A DNA stretch of 64,000 nucleotides from Ginsengibacter sp963792025 (GTDB lineage Bacteria > Bacteroidota > Bacteroidia > Chitinophagales > Chitinophagaceae): contig CAWBUS010000014.1 in the NCBI GenBank assembly GCA_963792025.1, forward strand, positions 1-64,000, given 5' to 3'. The notes beneath the pieces were generated by a model. It had not been told where the DNA came from. It saw nothing but the letters and a program-made list of their open reading frames with translations, and did not search any database. A program made the position numbers and the translations under genes. Below are positions 46,055 to 56,835 of the stretch, in pieces (the stretch's first letter is position 1; the number at the start of each line of letters is the position of its first letter).

Positions 46055-46454
46055 ATATACGGAATTATATGAATAGAACGAATAACCCCCGGCGATATTA
46101 TACTGTGGAGCCCTTTGATGACTGCATTGAAACGGTGGAAAGCGTGTGCGCTGAAAGCCCCGATGGCCGGAGATCCTTCAAAAAGCAGCGAGCATCATTT
46201 TTAAAATTGATCACTGTCAGTATGTTATATTCTTAATAAAAGCGGTCAAGCTGTTTCCTCTTGCAGTTGCGTTATCGGGATTATTTGCCAACGAATCAGG
46301 TTGCTGTCCGTTTATCAATAGAAAGTGTTCATATGCGAACACCTTCGCTGGCATTTTATTTGGGTATCTATTCTATATCAATAACATATATAACTGGTAC
46401 GGTCGTTGAATATTTGCACCCGACAAAAACATAATAATACCAAACACCTCTTGT
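46055..46454. other. Intergenic region of 400 bp
   Basis: Divergent promoter region. A family B-like scrap (GCTGAAAGCCCCGATGGCC) is at about 46152. No gene. Confidence 0.4.
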
Positions 46455-48914
46455 ATGTTTAATACATATTTAAAAACAGCGTGGCGCAATGTGCTCAAGA
46501 GCAAAATGTTTTCCATCATTAACGTAGTTGGTTTATCGGTAGGCCTTACGTGTTGTATGCTCATAACCTTGTACATCATCAACGAAACCCATTACGATTC
46601 CTATCAAAAAAATGCCGATACCATTTACCAGCTGGGAACAGAATTTATCGGGCTGGGCAATTTTAAGAAATTGCCGAATACGCCGGCGCCTATGGCAGAA
46701 ATGATGAAATCTGTTTTCCCCGAAATAAAACAAACGACAAGATTGGCCGCCTTGTACGGAGAGGACAAAACACTTCTTCAATACAAGTCAACAGAAGGCG
46801 CTGCAATGAAATCGTTCTATGAAACAAATGGCTACCTGGTGGACTCTACTTTCTTCAGAATGTTTACCTACAATTTTGCGGAAGGCGATCCTCAGCATGC
46901 TTTGGATAACCCCAATACTGTTGTTCTGTCTGAAGAAATTGCCAAAAAATTATTTAATAATGAGCCTGCCTTAAACAAGGTGATCCACATAAGCAGCAGT
47001 ACTAACGGTGATCATGATTTTTTGGTGACCGGTGTTTTTAAACCCATTAATAAGCCATCGCATATTGATGGAAGATTCTTTATGAGTATGATGGGTGGAA
47101 AAATTGCGGGTATGATTAAGGATGCGGGAACGAACCTGGTGAATGATAACATGTACTTTACTTACCTGCAGCTAAAACCAAATGCAGATGCAAAAAAACT
47201 GGAATCAGAATTTCCGGCATTTATTGAAAAGTATGCCGGGGAGGGATTAAAAAACTATGGTTTTGCAAAGAAACAGTTCCTGGTACCGCTCAGGAAAATC
47301 CACCTTGATGAGGATGTAAAAAATAACGTGACACCTGGTGGCAGTGTGACTTATTTGTATATACTCGGCTCGATTGCTTTATTTACGTTACTTATTGCGT
47401 GCATCAATTTTATGAACCTGGCCACGGCGCAATCATCTAAACGCTCTTCAGAAGTTGGCATCCGGAAAGTGTTGGGCGCGGAAAGACGATTTCTAATAAC
47501 ACAGTTTTTGGGCGAGGCCGTTTTGATGAGCTTGTGTGCCTTATTGCTTGCTTTTGCGTTTACTAAATTACTACTGCCCTTGTTTAATTTTGTTTCGGGA
47601 AGGCAACTTTCGTTCACATTTGAAAACAGTGCATGGCTCATTGGGTTGTTTGTAGTATTGTCGGTTATTACCGGTTTAATAGCCGGAAGCTATCCTGCAT
47701 TCTATTTATCGTCTTTTAATCCTGCTAAAGTTTTAAAAGGGAAATTTTCTAATTCTCTGGCCGCAGTTTCTTTAAGAAAAGCGCTCGTTGTATTTCAATT
47801 CGTTATTTCCATAGTGTTGATAGTCGCTTCAGTTGTAATAGCTACGCAGATGAATTACCTGCGTTCCGCGGATCTTGGGTTTAATCAAAACCAACAAATT
47901 GTTATACCGTTAAGAAGCGCAAATGCAAAAAAGATGTATGGTACGTTTAAAAATGAATTACTGAAACAGGCGGGGGTTGCCAATGTGGGTGCGTCCTTAT
48001 ATTACCCGGGTATTTCCAACGTGGCCGATAATATTTTTTTTACCGATAGTAAGACGATGCGGGAGGGGCATGATGTAAAGATGAATTATATTGACACCCG
48101 CTACCTGCAATCGCTGGATATTAAGCCCATTGCAGGGAGAATCTATTCGGATAGTTATTATACTGAAGATACTACCGGAACAATTGTACTAAACGAAACT
48201 GCAATAAAAACATTGGGATTTCCCAATGCACCGAAAGCCGTTAACCAGAAAATACATTTTATTTATAATGGCACCACATACAATTTTAATATCATTGGCG
48301 TGGTAAAAGACTTTCATTACGAAGACCTGCATCTGCCGATAGGACCGTATGGTTTCCAGCTAAATAATCCGCCTCTTTTTAACTACATGATTGTACATAT
48401 ACAATCACCTGACATCAATGCTGCGTTGCATACGATTCAGAACATATGGCATAACCTGGATGCAACGGAGCCATTTGATTATAGTTTTTTAGATAAAGAT
48501 TTTCAAAAGAATTATGATGCGGAAAATAAGCTTGCATCTATTGTAGGAGACTTTACGGTTATTGCCATTCTCATTTCCTGTTTGGGTTTACTCGGTCTCG
48601 CCACTTTTAGTACAGAGCAACGGATAAAAGAAATTGGTGTTCGCAAAGTGTTAGGAGCAAGTGTTGCCAGTATTGTTACATTGCTTTCAAAAGATTTTCT
48701 CAAGCTGGTAGCCATCGCCATCGTCATTGGTTCACCCATTGCATGGTTTGTTATGAATAAGTGGCTGCAAAGCTTTGCGTACAGAACGCATATCAGTTGG
48801 GTAGTATTTGTTATTACAACCCTGGTTGCCATGTTTATTGCGTTGCTTACCATAAGTTTCCAGGCAATTAGGGCGGCGATAGCGAACCCGGTGAAAAGCC
48901 TGCGAACGGAATAG
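46455..48914 (+). CDS. ABC transporter permease (FtsX/MacB type)
   Basis: A protein of 819 residues with duplicated permease halves. TM1 is at about 20-42 (MFSIINVVGLSVGLTCCMLI), with a large periplasmic MacB-like core domain. The first FtsX block is LYILGSIALFTLLIACINFM...EVGIRKVLGAERR; the second is ILISCLGLLGLATFSTEQRI...GVRKVLGASVAS. This is the long single-chain Bacteroidota type. Such proteins act with a separate ATPase in mechanotransmission or export of lipoproteins and peptides; no ATPase gene is adjacent. Confidence 0.92.
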   Translation: MFNTYLKTAWRNVLKSKMFSIINVVGLSVGLTCCMLITLYIINETHYDSYQKNADTIYQLGTEFIGLGNFKKLPNTPAPMAEMMKSVFPEIKQTTRLAALYGEDKTLLQYKSTEGAAMKSFYETNGYLVDSTFFRMFTYNFAEGDPQHALDNPNTVVLSEEIAKKLFNNEPALNKVIHISSSTNGDHDFLVTGVFKPINKPSHIDGRFFMSMMGGKIAGMIKDAGTNLVNDNMYFTYLQLKPNADAKKLESEFPAFIEKYAGEGLKNYGFAKKQFLVPLRKIHLDEDVKNNVTPGGSVTYLYILGSIALFTLLIACINFMNLATAQSSKRSSEVGIRKVLGAERRFLITQFLGEAVLMSLCALLLAFAFTKLLLPLFNFVSGRQLSFTFENSAWLIGLFVVLSVITGLIAGSYPAFYLSSFNPAKVLKGKFSNSLAAVSLRKALVVFQFVISIVLIVASVVIATQMNYLRSADLGFNQNQQIVIPLRSANAKKMYGTFKNELLKQAGVANVGASLYYPGISNVADNIFFTDSKTMREGHDVKMNYIDTRYLQSLDIKPIAGRIYSDSYYTEDTTGTIVLNETAIKTLGFPNAPKAVNQKIHFIYNGTTYNFNIIGVVKDFHYEDLHLPIGPYGFQLNNPPLFNYMIVHIQSPDINAALHTIQNIWHNLDATEPFDYSFLDKDFQKNYDAENKLASIVGDFTVIAILISCLGLLGLATFSTEQRIKEIGVRKVLGASVASIVTLLSKDFLKLVAIAIVIGSPIAWFVMNKWLQSFAYRTHISWVVFVITTLVAMFIALLTISFQAIRAAIANPVKSLRTE

Positions 48915-48989
48915 ATTTTTTGCCGGGTATTCAGGGCGTATGAGGCAAACTTGTATTCTGCGTCTATCGGGAATCGTTGTAAATTAAAA

Positions 48990-49943
48990 TCAGAAAACCA
49001 CATTAACCGGAACTCCCGCAAGGAAAGCCTCGACATTTTTTACCACCTCGTTCATCAGCCGGGAACGTGATTCGAAAGTCGCCCAGGCAATATGCGGCGT
49101 AATGAGACAATTTTTTGCATGAAGCAATGGATTATCAGCAGCAGGTGGTTCAGTGGATAACACATCAAGTCCGGCTCCGGCAATTTGATTATTACTAAGC
49201 GCCTGCGCCAGGTCATCTTCATTAATGAGGCCGCCCCTGCTGGTATTGATTAAAAAAGCGGAAGGTTTCATCATTGTCAATAAGCGCCGGTTTACAAAAT
49301 ATTTATTCTGATCATTGAGTGGGCAGTGTAAGCTTACAATGTCTGCTTCCCTGAAACAGGTTTCTTCATCAACAAAATGAACCCTGTTCACATGGTCACG
49401 CTCAGGATGTTTATGAGAGGCGATCACCTGCATATTAAAAGCGAGAGCAATCGATGCAACTGCTTGTCCTATTTTACCAAGACCCACAATCCCCAAAGTT
49501 TTATTTTGTAACTCCATCATCGTTTTTCTTTGGTAGCTAAAATCTTTACAGCGAACCCAATCGTCATCTTTTACACTTTGCGCATAGTCGGACACGTGAG
49601 TAGCCAATTCAAGTATGAGTGCGAAAGTCAGTTGTGCCACGGAGGCACTTCCGTATGCCGGAACATTTGTAACTATTATGTTACGCCTGGTGGCGGCAAC
49701 CATGTCAACTATATTATAACCCGTGGCCGTTACACCAATATATTTCAGGTTAGCGGCCTTAGCTATAATGTCGCCCGTGAGTATTGCTTTGTTTGTTAAT
49801 ACAATATCCGCATCTGCGATGCGATCCGCAGTTTCGTCTTTTGCAGAACGGTCGTATATTATAGTTTCTCCTAACTGCTGTAAGGGCTGCCAGCTCAAAT
49901 CTCCCGGGTTCAAGGTATAACCATCCAGTACAACTATTTTCAT
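48990..49943 (-). CDS. D-2-hydroxyacid dehydrogenase
   Basis: A protein of 317 residues of the NAD-dependent 2-hydroxyacid dehydrogenase family. The Rossmann motif is LGIVGLGKIGQAVASIALAF. Catalytic Arg is in LINTSRGGLINEDDL, Glu in DVLSTEPPAA and His in CLITPHIAWAT. It reduces a 2-keto acid or the reverse; similarity to glycerate/hydroxypyruvate reductases is suggestive only. A frameshifted DinB-like gene lies 20 bp upstream on the same strand. Confidence 0.93.
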   Translation of the reverse strand: MKIVVLDGYTLNPGDLSWQPLQQLGETIIYDRSAKDETADRIADADIVLTNKAILTGDIIAKAANLKYIGVTATGYNIVDMVAATRRNIIVTNVPAYGSASVAQLTFALILELATHVSDYAQSVKDDDWVRCKDFSYQRKTMMELQNKTLGIVGLGKIGQAVASIALAFNMQVIASHKHPERDHVNRVHFVDEETCFREADIVSLHCPLNDQNKYFVNRRLLTMMKPSAFLINTSRGGLINEDDLAQALSNNQIAGAGLDVLSTEPPAADNPLLHAKNCLITPHIAWATFESRSRLMNEVVKNVEAFLAGVPVNVVF

Positions 49944-49963
49944 ATTAATGAACGGGTTTATTA

Positions 49964-50450
49964 TTAATGCAACTGTTTTTTAAATTTCATAATCTGACGA
50001 TTATGCCTCAGGATGTGCGCAATCGCGTGTTCCATCATTTGTTCTATATCGTAGTACTGCCCCCATCCCGTCTTTATCTTTAAAGAATGATCCAATTGTT
50101 CCAGTTCGTCGTCGTTAATTTCTTTAAAAACATTTTGCGTATAGTCAAAAACGTTAGTAAGGTCTTGTGTATATTCTTTAATCGAAAGGTGAAAAGCTTT
50201 TTCCGGTCGCTGAATGTTATCTTCCCTGAGGTTATGAATGCCGGTGGCGTAGCCATAACCCGAATGTACCACATGCGATAAAATAGCCTGCAGCGATTTA
50301 CAATTTTCGTCGTTTGTTTCTGGATCAACATATAATGAGTAAAGCACTATCGGGAATATCTTCAATAACTTTTACCAAATCTGAAATTGCCTGTTCATAT
50401 ATATCGGGCAATGCGCCCACCGCTCCTTTTCTGTTCTGTTTAGTCTGCAT
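49964..50450 (-). pseudogene. DinB-like gene with one-base frameshift
   Basis: From ATG 50450 the frame reads MQTKQNRKGAVGALPDIYEQ and DLVKVIEDIPDSALLII, then closes. One base fewer near 50333 (the T after ATTATA on the minus strand) joins it to VDPETNDENCKSLQAILSHV and on to the C-terminus at 49964, giving a DinB/YfiT-like four-helix protein of about 160 residues with His ligands in SHVVHSGYGYA and HAIAHILRHNRQ. It is either a recent pseudogene or a sequence error. Reading only from the non-ATG codon at 50365 would lose the first helix. Confidence 0.75.
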
Positions 50451-50795
50451 TATTTAATTTGTTTGATGAGGCATTCGCAGTAAATTAATAATTATACTGC
50501 AATATTAAGTTTACTCCCGCGTGAACGAAAATGATAAGTTAGATGTTTTGGTGTTTTGTGTTGTTGCTCTTCCTTGTTTTTCTTAGGTGTATTGTTCGGT
50601 TCTTTGTCTTGCAACCAACTAAACAAAATGTCAAACATACCGGCACAAATTATTTATGTCATTAAAAATAAACCCGGAGATATTCGGAGGAATAATTGTA
50701 CTTTTCATATCGCAAATCTTTTGATCCGGTTCACCTGTTTTTCCATTTCTTTCGTGCCCCCAAAATTATCTTCTTAATTCTCTTAAACAAAGGTT
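50451..50795. other. Intergenic region without supported gene
   Basis: The short ORF at 50556-50777 lacks start context and family features. The region should carry the promoters of the DinB-like gene and of iorAB. Confidence 0.4.
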
Positions 50796-51266
50796 ATGAT
50801 ACAACTAACGGTTAATGAAAAGAAATACGAAGTGGACGTGTCGCCGCAGATGCCACTTCTATGGGTGATCAGGGACGTACTAGGTTTAACGGGTACAAAG
50901 TATGGCTGTGGTATATCCCAATGCGGTGCCTGCACCATCCATGTAAATGGCAAAGCAGTGAGATCATGCGTGACGCCCATAGCCGCAGCCGTTGATAAAA
51001 ATATCACTACCATTGAAGGGCTTTCGCCCGATGACACTCATCCACTGCAACTTGCCTGGTTAGAAGCTGATGTTCCACAATGCGGTTACTGCCAGTCTGG
51101 ACAAATCATGTCTGCGGCGGTACTATTAAAAACAAATGCAAATCCTACTGATAAAGATATTGACGCAGCGATGTCAGGAAACATCTGCAGGTGTGGTACT
51201 TATCCACGAATAAGAAAAGCAATTCATATAGCAGCAGGTTTACAAAAAGAAGGAGGTGTAAAATGA
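50796..51266 (+). CDS. iorA: (2Fe-2S)-binding subunit of molybdenum hydroxylase
   Basis: A protein of 156 residues. The plant-type ferredoxin cluster ligands lie in GTKYGCGISQCGACTIHVNG with RSCVTPI. The C-terminal helical [2Fe-2S] domain has CGYCQSGQIMSAA and GNICRCGTYPRIRKAI. It matches the small subunit of isoquinoline 1-oxidoreductase and related aldehyde/xanthine-type hydroxylases. It overlaps the large subunit gene by ATGA (51263-51266), so the two are translationally coupled. Confidence 0.92.
   Translation: MIQLTVNEKKYEVDVSPQMPLLWVIRDVLGLTGTKYGCGISQCGACTIHVNGKAVRSCVTPIAAAVDKNITTIEGLSPDDTHPLQLAWLEADVPQCGYCQSGQIMSAAVLLKTNANPTDKDIDAAMSGNICRCGTYPRIRKAIHIAAGLQKEGGVK
51249..51258 (+). promoter_or_regulatory. 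Strong Shine-Dalgarno site before iorB
   Basis: AGAAGGAGGTG lies 4-5 bp before ATG 51263, inside the end of iorA. Such a complete site is unusual in this window and fixes the iorB start. Confidence 0.75.
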
Positions 51267-53414
51267 AAAATACAAACACGATCAGCCGCCGCAATTTTAT
51301 GAGAACAACCGGTAGCCTCGGCGGAGGGCTTATTATATCGTTTATGATACCTGCTATTGCAGGCAGCAGGCTGAAGTCAGTTTTGGGGAAACCCGGGGGA
51401 GACGATGCCGGATTTATCCCCAATGCTTTTTTAAGGATAGGATCGGATAATAGTGTAAAGGTGATCCTGGCTCACGTGGAAATGGGGCAAGGTATCTGGA
51501 CCACATTAACGATGCTGATAGCCGAAGAACTGGACGCCGACTGGAAGAATATTACGATAGAACATGCACCGGCAGGTAACGTTTACGCACACACGGCGTG
51601 GGGCATGCAGTTAACCGGGGGATCCTCAACTACGTGGTCAGAATTTGACCGTTACCGTAAAGCCGGGGCAACTGCCAGAATATTGCTGGTTCAAGGCTGC
51701 TGCCAGTAAATGGGGTGTACCTGTAGATCAATGCAAAACTGAAAATGGTATTGTTTCTTCCGGTAATAATAAATTAAGTTATGGCGAACTTGCCGACGCT
51801 GCTGCTGCTTTAGTACCTCCAACAGACATACCCCTCCGCACGAAGGAACAATGGAAGTATATTGGCAAAAGCATGAAAAGACTGGATGCCCCTGTAAAAG
51901 TGAATGGCAAGGCAACGTTTGGGATAGACGTGCAGTTTGAGGGCTTGCTGATGGCAGTGGTGGCGCATCCGCCGGTGTTCGGTGGTAAAGTAAAATCGTT
52001 TGATGACAGCAAAGCCAAACTGGTTAAAGGTGTGGTGCAGGTAGTTGAAATACCAACCGGTGTAGCGGTTTTGGCCGATAATTTCTGGAATGCCCAACAA
52101 GGCAAAAAGGCTTTAGTTGTTCAATGGGATTTGGGCAGCAACGTAAATGTTGACAGTATTGCCCAGTTAGCCGAATTTAAAAACCTGGCTGATTCAGAAG
52201 GGAAGTCGGTGGTTACTTCCGGTGACGTTGCTGCAGGCATGAAGCAGGCATCAAAAATTATTGAAGCCGAATATACCTTTCCGTACCTGGCACATGCAAC
52301 GATGGAGCCGCTTAACTGCACCATCAAAGTTTCCGGCGATACTTGTGATATCTGGACGGGCACCCAGGCTCCTGGATTTGAACAGGCGGCAGCGGCAAAA
52401 ATATTGGGACTAAAGCCAGATAACGTTAAAGTACACACGATGTTTTTGGGCGGAGGCTTTGGCAGAAGGGGAAACCCAAACACTGACTATGTAAGCGAAG
52501 CTGCCACTATTGCGAAAGCTTCCGGTAAGGCCATAAAAATGATATGGACCAGGGAAGATGATACACAGGCAGGGTACTACAGGCCATCTTTTCTTCACCG
52601 GGCTAAGGTTGGTGTGGATGCAAATGGTATGCCATTGGCATTTCATAACATATCTGTGGGTCAAACCATTGTAATGGATAATGGCGGTGCCTCCACGGAA
52701 GGTATTTCAGACTCACCGTATTTAAGTGCGATACCTAATTATTATGTAGGGCTGCATTCTCCCGATTCAAATATCCCGGTATTATATTTCAGGTCAGTAG
52801 GGAACTCACATACTGCCTTTGTGATGGAAACACTCGTGGATGAACTGGCGCATAATGCAGGCAAAGATCCGGTAGAATACCGGAGAATGTTGCTGAATGG
52901 TAAAGAAAGAAATTTGGGAGTGCTAAATACAGTGGCCGAAAAAGCAGGTTGGGGCAAACCCCTTCCTTCAGGGCATTATCGCGGGGTAGCGGTACATGAA
53001 AGTTTCGGCAGCTTCGCAGGTGAAGTGGCTGAAATATCACTCGATGAAAATGGATTTGTTAAGGTACACAAGGTTACAGTTGCCATTGATTGTGGCTTAG
53101 CTGTAAACCCTGATGGAGTGAAAGCTCAGATGGAAAGTTGCATCAACTTCGGATTATCGGCAGCTTTGTATGGCGCCATTACTTACAAAAATGGTGTGGT
53201 GCAGGAACTGAACTTTAATAAGTATCGCCTGCTTCGGCTAAATGAGTCACCTGCTCAAATTGACGTACATATTGTAGATAGTGGAGAAAAAATGGGCGGC
53301 ATCGGCGAACCTGGAATGCCTCCGATAGCGCCTGCTGTTGCCAATGCGGTATTCGCGGCCAGCGGCAAACGAATAAGACAATTGCCTTTTGGTAAGGTTA
53401 ATTTTAAGGCATAG
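51263..53414 (+). pseudogene. iorB: Molybdopterin-binding subunit (IorB-like) with one-base frameshift
   Basis: From ATG 51263 the protein starts with a Tat-like signal (SRRNFMRTTGSLGGGLIISF) and IGSDNSVKVILAHVEMGQGI, and runs to TTWSEFDRYRKAGATARILL VQ, where the frame ends at 51709. Dropping one G near 51694 (CAAGGCTGC) continues AAASKWGVPVDQCKTENG to the stop at 53414, about 717 residues in all. Molybdopterin motifs include FLGGGFGRRGN and GGIGEPGMPPIAPAVANA. An error or a recent mutation would split an otherwise well-kept gene. The downstream half alone lacks the signal and first domain. Confidence 0.85.
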
Positions 53415-53597
53415 CAGGATTCAGTGATATTTAACGATTATTTTCTCCTGCTGTTCGTCTATATGTAACATTGGAACTCTATTTTGCGAATCAATTGCCG
53501 GGTTAGTTGGTAAACTATTTTCGTGTATCCGATAGCGATAGTTACGAGTTTTATTCCCGGTTTAATGATAGTTATTAATAAATCAGATTCATAATAA

Positions 53598-54161
53598 ATG
53601 ATTAAGAAATTCCCCATCCTTTTACATCGTTTTACATTCATTGGATTATTTTTTTACGCAGCGGCAGTATTGGCAACTTTAGATGCAGAAGCGCAAAGCG
53701 ATACCTCGTCTGTCTCAATTCAGCAAATACTGGATGCGCATAATGCTTACCGCAGTGAAGTGGGCGTTCCGGCGCTTGCGTGGTCGAATGACCTTGCAGC
53801 GTATGCGCAAGCCTGGGCAAATGAATTGGCTACCAACAGAAATTGCAACATGCAACACCGGCCCAACGATGAAAATGATCCATGGAACCAGAAATATGGT
53901 GAAAATATTTATTGGGGTGGCGGCACTAACTGGACGCCGACTGCATTAGATGCGGTAGCAGATTGGGGCAACGAAAAAAATAATTTTGATAGCAACACGA
54001 AAGAATGTAATGAGGGAGGTACATGTGGTCACTATACACAAATGGTATGGAAGAACACCACAACGGTCGGATGCGGGGTGGCCAAATGCCCCGATGGTAA
54101 TGTAATTGTAGTCTGCAATTACGACCCGGCAGGTAATGTTATAGGAGAAAAGCCATATTAG
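53598..54161 (+). CDS. Secreted CAP-superfamily (SCP/PR-1-like) protein
   Basis: A protein of 187 residues with a signal-like N-terminus (FTFIGLFFYAAAVLATLDAE). CAP signatures: ILDAHNAYRSEVGVPALAWS, GENIYWGGG, CGHYTQMVWKNTTTVGCGVA (CAP1) and VIVVCNYDPAGN (CAP2). Potential Zn ligands are His in DAHN and GHYTQ. Extracellular; roles of bacterial CAP proteins are poorly known. The downstream intergenic region holds the first small-RNA copy. Confidence 0.92.
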   Translation: MIKKFPILLHRFTFIGLFFYAAAVLATLDAEAQSDTSSVSIQQILDAHNAYRSEVGVPALAWSNDLAAYAQAWANELATNRNCNMQHRPNDENDPWNQKYGENIYWGGGTNWTPTALDAVADWGNEKNNFDSNTKECNEGGTCGHYTQMVWKNTTTVGCGVAKCPDGNVIVVCNYDPAGNVIGEKPY

Positions 54162-54273
54162 CTTGATTGCGTCTTGAGGCGAAAGAAAATATTCGTAGTT
54201 TCCGACTGGCCTTGTCGTACTAATACTAATATGACCGTAATTTCAGTACAGGCATAATCAGGCAGTAATGCTC

Positions 54274-54304
54274 TTGTGGTATGAGTGAAGCCGGTATATC
54301 TTTG
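54274..54304 (+). promoter_or_regulatory. Promoter of small RNA copy 1
   Basis: -33 TTG (54274-54276), 20-bp spacer, -7 TATCTTTG (54297-54304), fitting the Bacteroidota TAnnTTTG consensus. Confidence 0.75.
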
Positions 54305-54308
54305 TACC

Positions 54309-54552
54309 AGAAGTTGATTGATGTTTAAGAGCATTAATCAAAAAATCCAAATCCTTCGAAAAGAACCTTATCCAAATATCCAATAGAAAAATTATTAAAA
54401 TCTGATATCAGTCAACTTCTTCTTTTTTTTATCCGATACCTGAGATTACCAATAACTCAAAGAAAACATCCAATACGAATCCCAATATCCTGGCGAAAAT
54501 GCCGACCCCTGGAATTTTAAATTATTAAGCCCGCAGTAATGTGGGTTTTTTT
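54309..54552 (+). ncRNA. Repeated small RNA, copy 1 (diverged)
   Basis: The predicted RNA starts at AGAAGTTGATTGAT (54309-54322), which pairs with ATCAGTCAACTTCT (54407-54420; one G-U pair) ahead of eight T (54423-54430). The same 5' segment can instead form TTGATTGATGTT/AGCATTAATCAA (54314-54341). A second terminator (CCCGC/GTGGG plus T7) ends the conserved block at 54552. Base changes relative to copies 2 and 3 keep both pairings. No ORF. It lies 240 bp before the GH97 gene. Confidence 0.7.
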
Positions 54553-54790
54553 ATTTATTTAGTTTACCGACTACGGGCGTGACATTTCGTAGCCTCCTCT
54601 AAAAAGTAAATCCACCGTTAAAGTATGTAATCATATCTGTTTTCCGCCGGGGACTTACAATGACGTAAACTTAAAATAATATACACCTGGTAAACAACGA
54701 AATGATTACGACATTTGCGATTAGCTGGAAATATGCCTTTTGCCTGTTGGCAGTTTTTTTAGAATAAATTGAGTATAAAATTTTATTGCT

Positions 54791-56770
54791 ATGATAAGGA
54801 AGAAAATAGTTACGACTGTTATTTTATTGAGCTGCTTCCCTTTTCTTTTTGCCCAAAAGAAGGTAACGGTTTTTTCGCCGGACAAACAAATCACTTTTGT
54901 CTTCAACATTACTTCCGGCCATCCTGAATATGCGGTGACCTATAAAAATAAAAAGCTTGTTGAACACAGCACGCTGGGGCTAACTTTTGAAGGAGATGAT
55001 TTTTTTGGCAATGATATCAAAACCGGACATATTACCATAACGGATGGCATAGACGATTATGAATTGCCTGAAGGAAAAACAAGCAAAGTGCATGACACTT
55101 ATAAAGAAGCGCTCATTCCCATGAAGGAACAGAATGGAAAAGAGCGTCTGGTTAACTTACGGGTAAGGATATTCGATGATGGCGTGGCATTTCGTTATGA
55201 ACTGCCGGAACAAAAAGATTGGCACAATTATACACTTACTGATGAAAATACCAACTTTAATCTTGCAGGAAATCCAACAGCCAGGGTAGCTTTTCTTGAA
55301 AACTTTACGACGTCTCACGAGCATCTGTATAATGTTATACCATTGAAAGATATTGCCAATGACACACTCATGGATATGCCAGCGCTTTTCGAATTTCCCG
55401 GTAAAACATATATGGCCATAACAGAGGCAAACCTTTTGGATTATGCGGGCATGTCGCTCATAAAACGAAATGGAATTCTTACCAGCCAACTAAGCCCGTT
55501 ACCCGGTCAGAATGCAATTAAAGTGAAGGCTGATCTTCCTCATCACACACCATGGCGGGTAATGATGATTAGCGACAGGGTAGGTGCATTGATCGAATCG
55601 AACATTCTTACCGACCTTGCGGAACCACGCAAAATAAAAGATTTGTCGTGGCTGAAGCCGGGTAAAGCAACTTTTCATTGGTGGAATGGTGATAGCTCTC
55701 CCGATACAACCTGGGAACCTGGCGAAAATTTCGACTTTGAAAAATATTATATCGATTTCTGTGCAAGAAATGGAATTGAATACCATACAGTAATTGGTTA
55801 CCGGCAGGTAGCGTGGTACCAAAATGATGGTGATCAATATGCACCCGGTCCTCATACCGATGTTACGAAACCAAGACCCGGACTGGATATACAAGCCTTA
55901 AGCGATTATGCAAGAAGTAAAGGAGTCCGCCTGCGTTTCTGGGTTCACTGGCAGGCGCTGTATCCCAAACTCGACAGTGCATTTGCCTTGTACGAGAAAT
56001 GGGGTATCGAGGGAATGATGGTTGACTTTTTAGATAGGGATGATCAGGAGATGGTGAAGATACAGGAAGAGATTTTGCAGAAGGCTGCAGCGCATCATTT
56101 GGAAATAGAATTTCATGGTGCATATAAACCCACGGGCTTAAGCCGCACGTATCCCAATGAATCAACCCGTGAGGGCACACTAAATTATGAGAATGATAAA
56201 TGGGGAAATCTCATAACCCCGGATGACGATATAAATATTCCTTTCACGCGGGGCTTGGCAGGATGTACGGATTATCATCTTGGTGGCTTCCGGGCAATGC
56301 CACAGGCTACGTTTAAAGTGCAGGCAACGCGTCCGCACGTATTGGGTACCCGTTGCCACATGCTGGCTATGTATTTGGTTTTGGAAAATCACATGTCAAT
56401 GATCTGCGATGAACCCCAGGCGTATGAAGGGCAGGATGGATTTGATTTTCTCCGCGAAGTGCCTACGGTATGGGACCAAACCGTAGTGCCTGGCGCCGAG
56501 GTGGGCCAATGGGTTAGTATTGCAAGAAGAAAAGGTACAGATTGGTATGTAGGCGCTATTAACAACAGCACTCCAAGAACAGTTACTATTCCGCTTGGTT
56601 TTTTAGGTGCCGGTAATTATGAGGCGGAAATTTATAAGGATGCAACTGATGCGGTAAACAATCCTAACCGGCTTGCTAAGGAAAAAAAGGAAGTGAATGC
56701 AGCGGGAACACTGGAACTTAACCTGCCAAATGGCGGTGGTGAGGTAGTAAGATTGCGGGTAAATAAATAA
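54791..56770 (+). CDS. Glycoside hydrolase family 97 protein
   Basis: A protein of 659 residues (signal IVTTVILLSCFPFLFAQ). GH97 N-terminal beta domain (about 25-280: VTVFSPDKQITFVFNITSG, GVAFRYELPEQ), catalytic (beta/alpha)8 barrel (GIEGMMVDFLDRDDQEMVKI, IEFHGAYKPTGLSRTYPNES, TREG) and C-terminal beta domain (DWYVGAINNSTPRTVTIPLG). GH97 enzymes are alpha-glucosidases or alpha-galactosidases with Ca-bound active sites; the Asp in MVDFLDRDDQ could be the nucleophile of the retaining subgroup, but this is uncertain. Periplasmic; a small RNA copy stands both before and after it. Confidence 0.92.
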   Translation: MIRKKIVTTVILLSCFPFLFAQKKVTVFSPDKQITFVFNITSGHPEYAVTYKNKKLVEHSTLGLTFEGDDFFGNDIKTGHITITDGIDDYELPEGKTSKVHDTYKEALIPMKEQNGKERLVNLRVRIFDDGVAFRYELPEQKDWHNYTLTDENTNFNLAGNPTARVAFLENFTTSHEHLYNVIPLKDIANDTLMDMPALFEFPGKTYMAITEANLLDYAGMSLIKRNGILTSQLSPLPGQNAIKVKADLPHHTPWRVMMISDRVGALIESNILTDLAEPRKIKDLSWLKPGKATFHWWNGDSSPDTTWEPGENFDFEKYYIDFCARNGIEYHTVIGYRQVAWYQNDGDQYAPGPHTDVTKPRPGLDIQALSDYARSKGVRLRFWVHWQALYPKLDSAFALYEKWGIEGMMVDFLDRDDQEMVKIQEEILQKAAAHHLEIEFHGAYKPTGLSRTYPNESTREGTLNYENDKWGNLITPDDDINIPFTRGLAGCTDYHLGGFRAMPQATFKVQATRPHVLGTRCHMLAMYLVLENHMSMICDEPQAYEGQDGFDFLREVPTVWDQTVVPGAEVGQWVSIARRKGTDWYVGAINNSTPRTVTIPLGFLGAGNYEAEIYKDATDAVNNPNRLAKEKKEVNAAGTLELNLPNGGGEVVRLRVNK

Positions 56771-56835
56771 TCCTGTTCGTAGATTTACCATCATCACCGT
56801 AATTTCAGCAGATCAATAATTAAGCGGTACTGCTC

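Noticed and set aside
50556..50777. Plus-strand ORF of 73 codons
   Set aside because: Hydrophobic start by chance; no family features and it fills the promoter region of iorAB.
51645..53414. Independent gene starting at the non-standard codon at 51645
   Set aside because: Its first residues come from the wrong frame of the IorB sequence; it is the downstream part of a frameshifted iorB.
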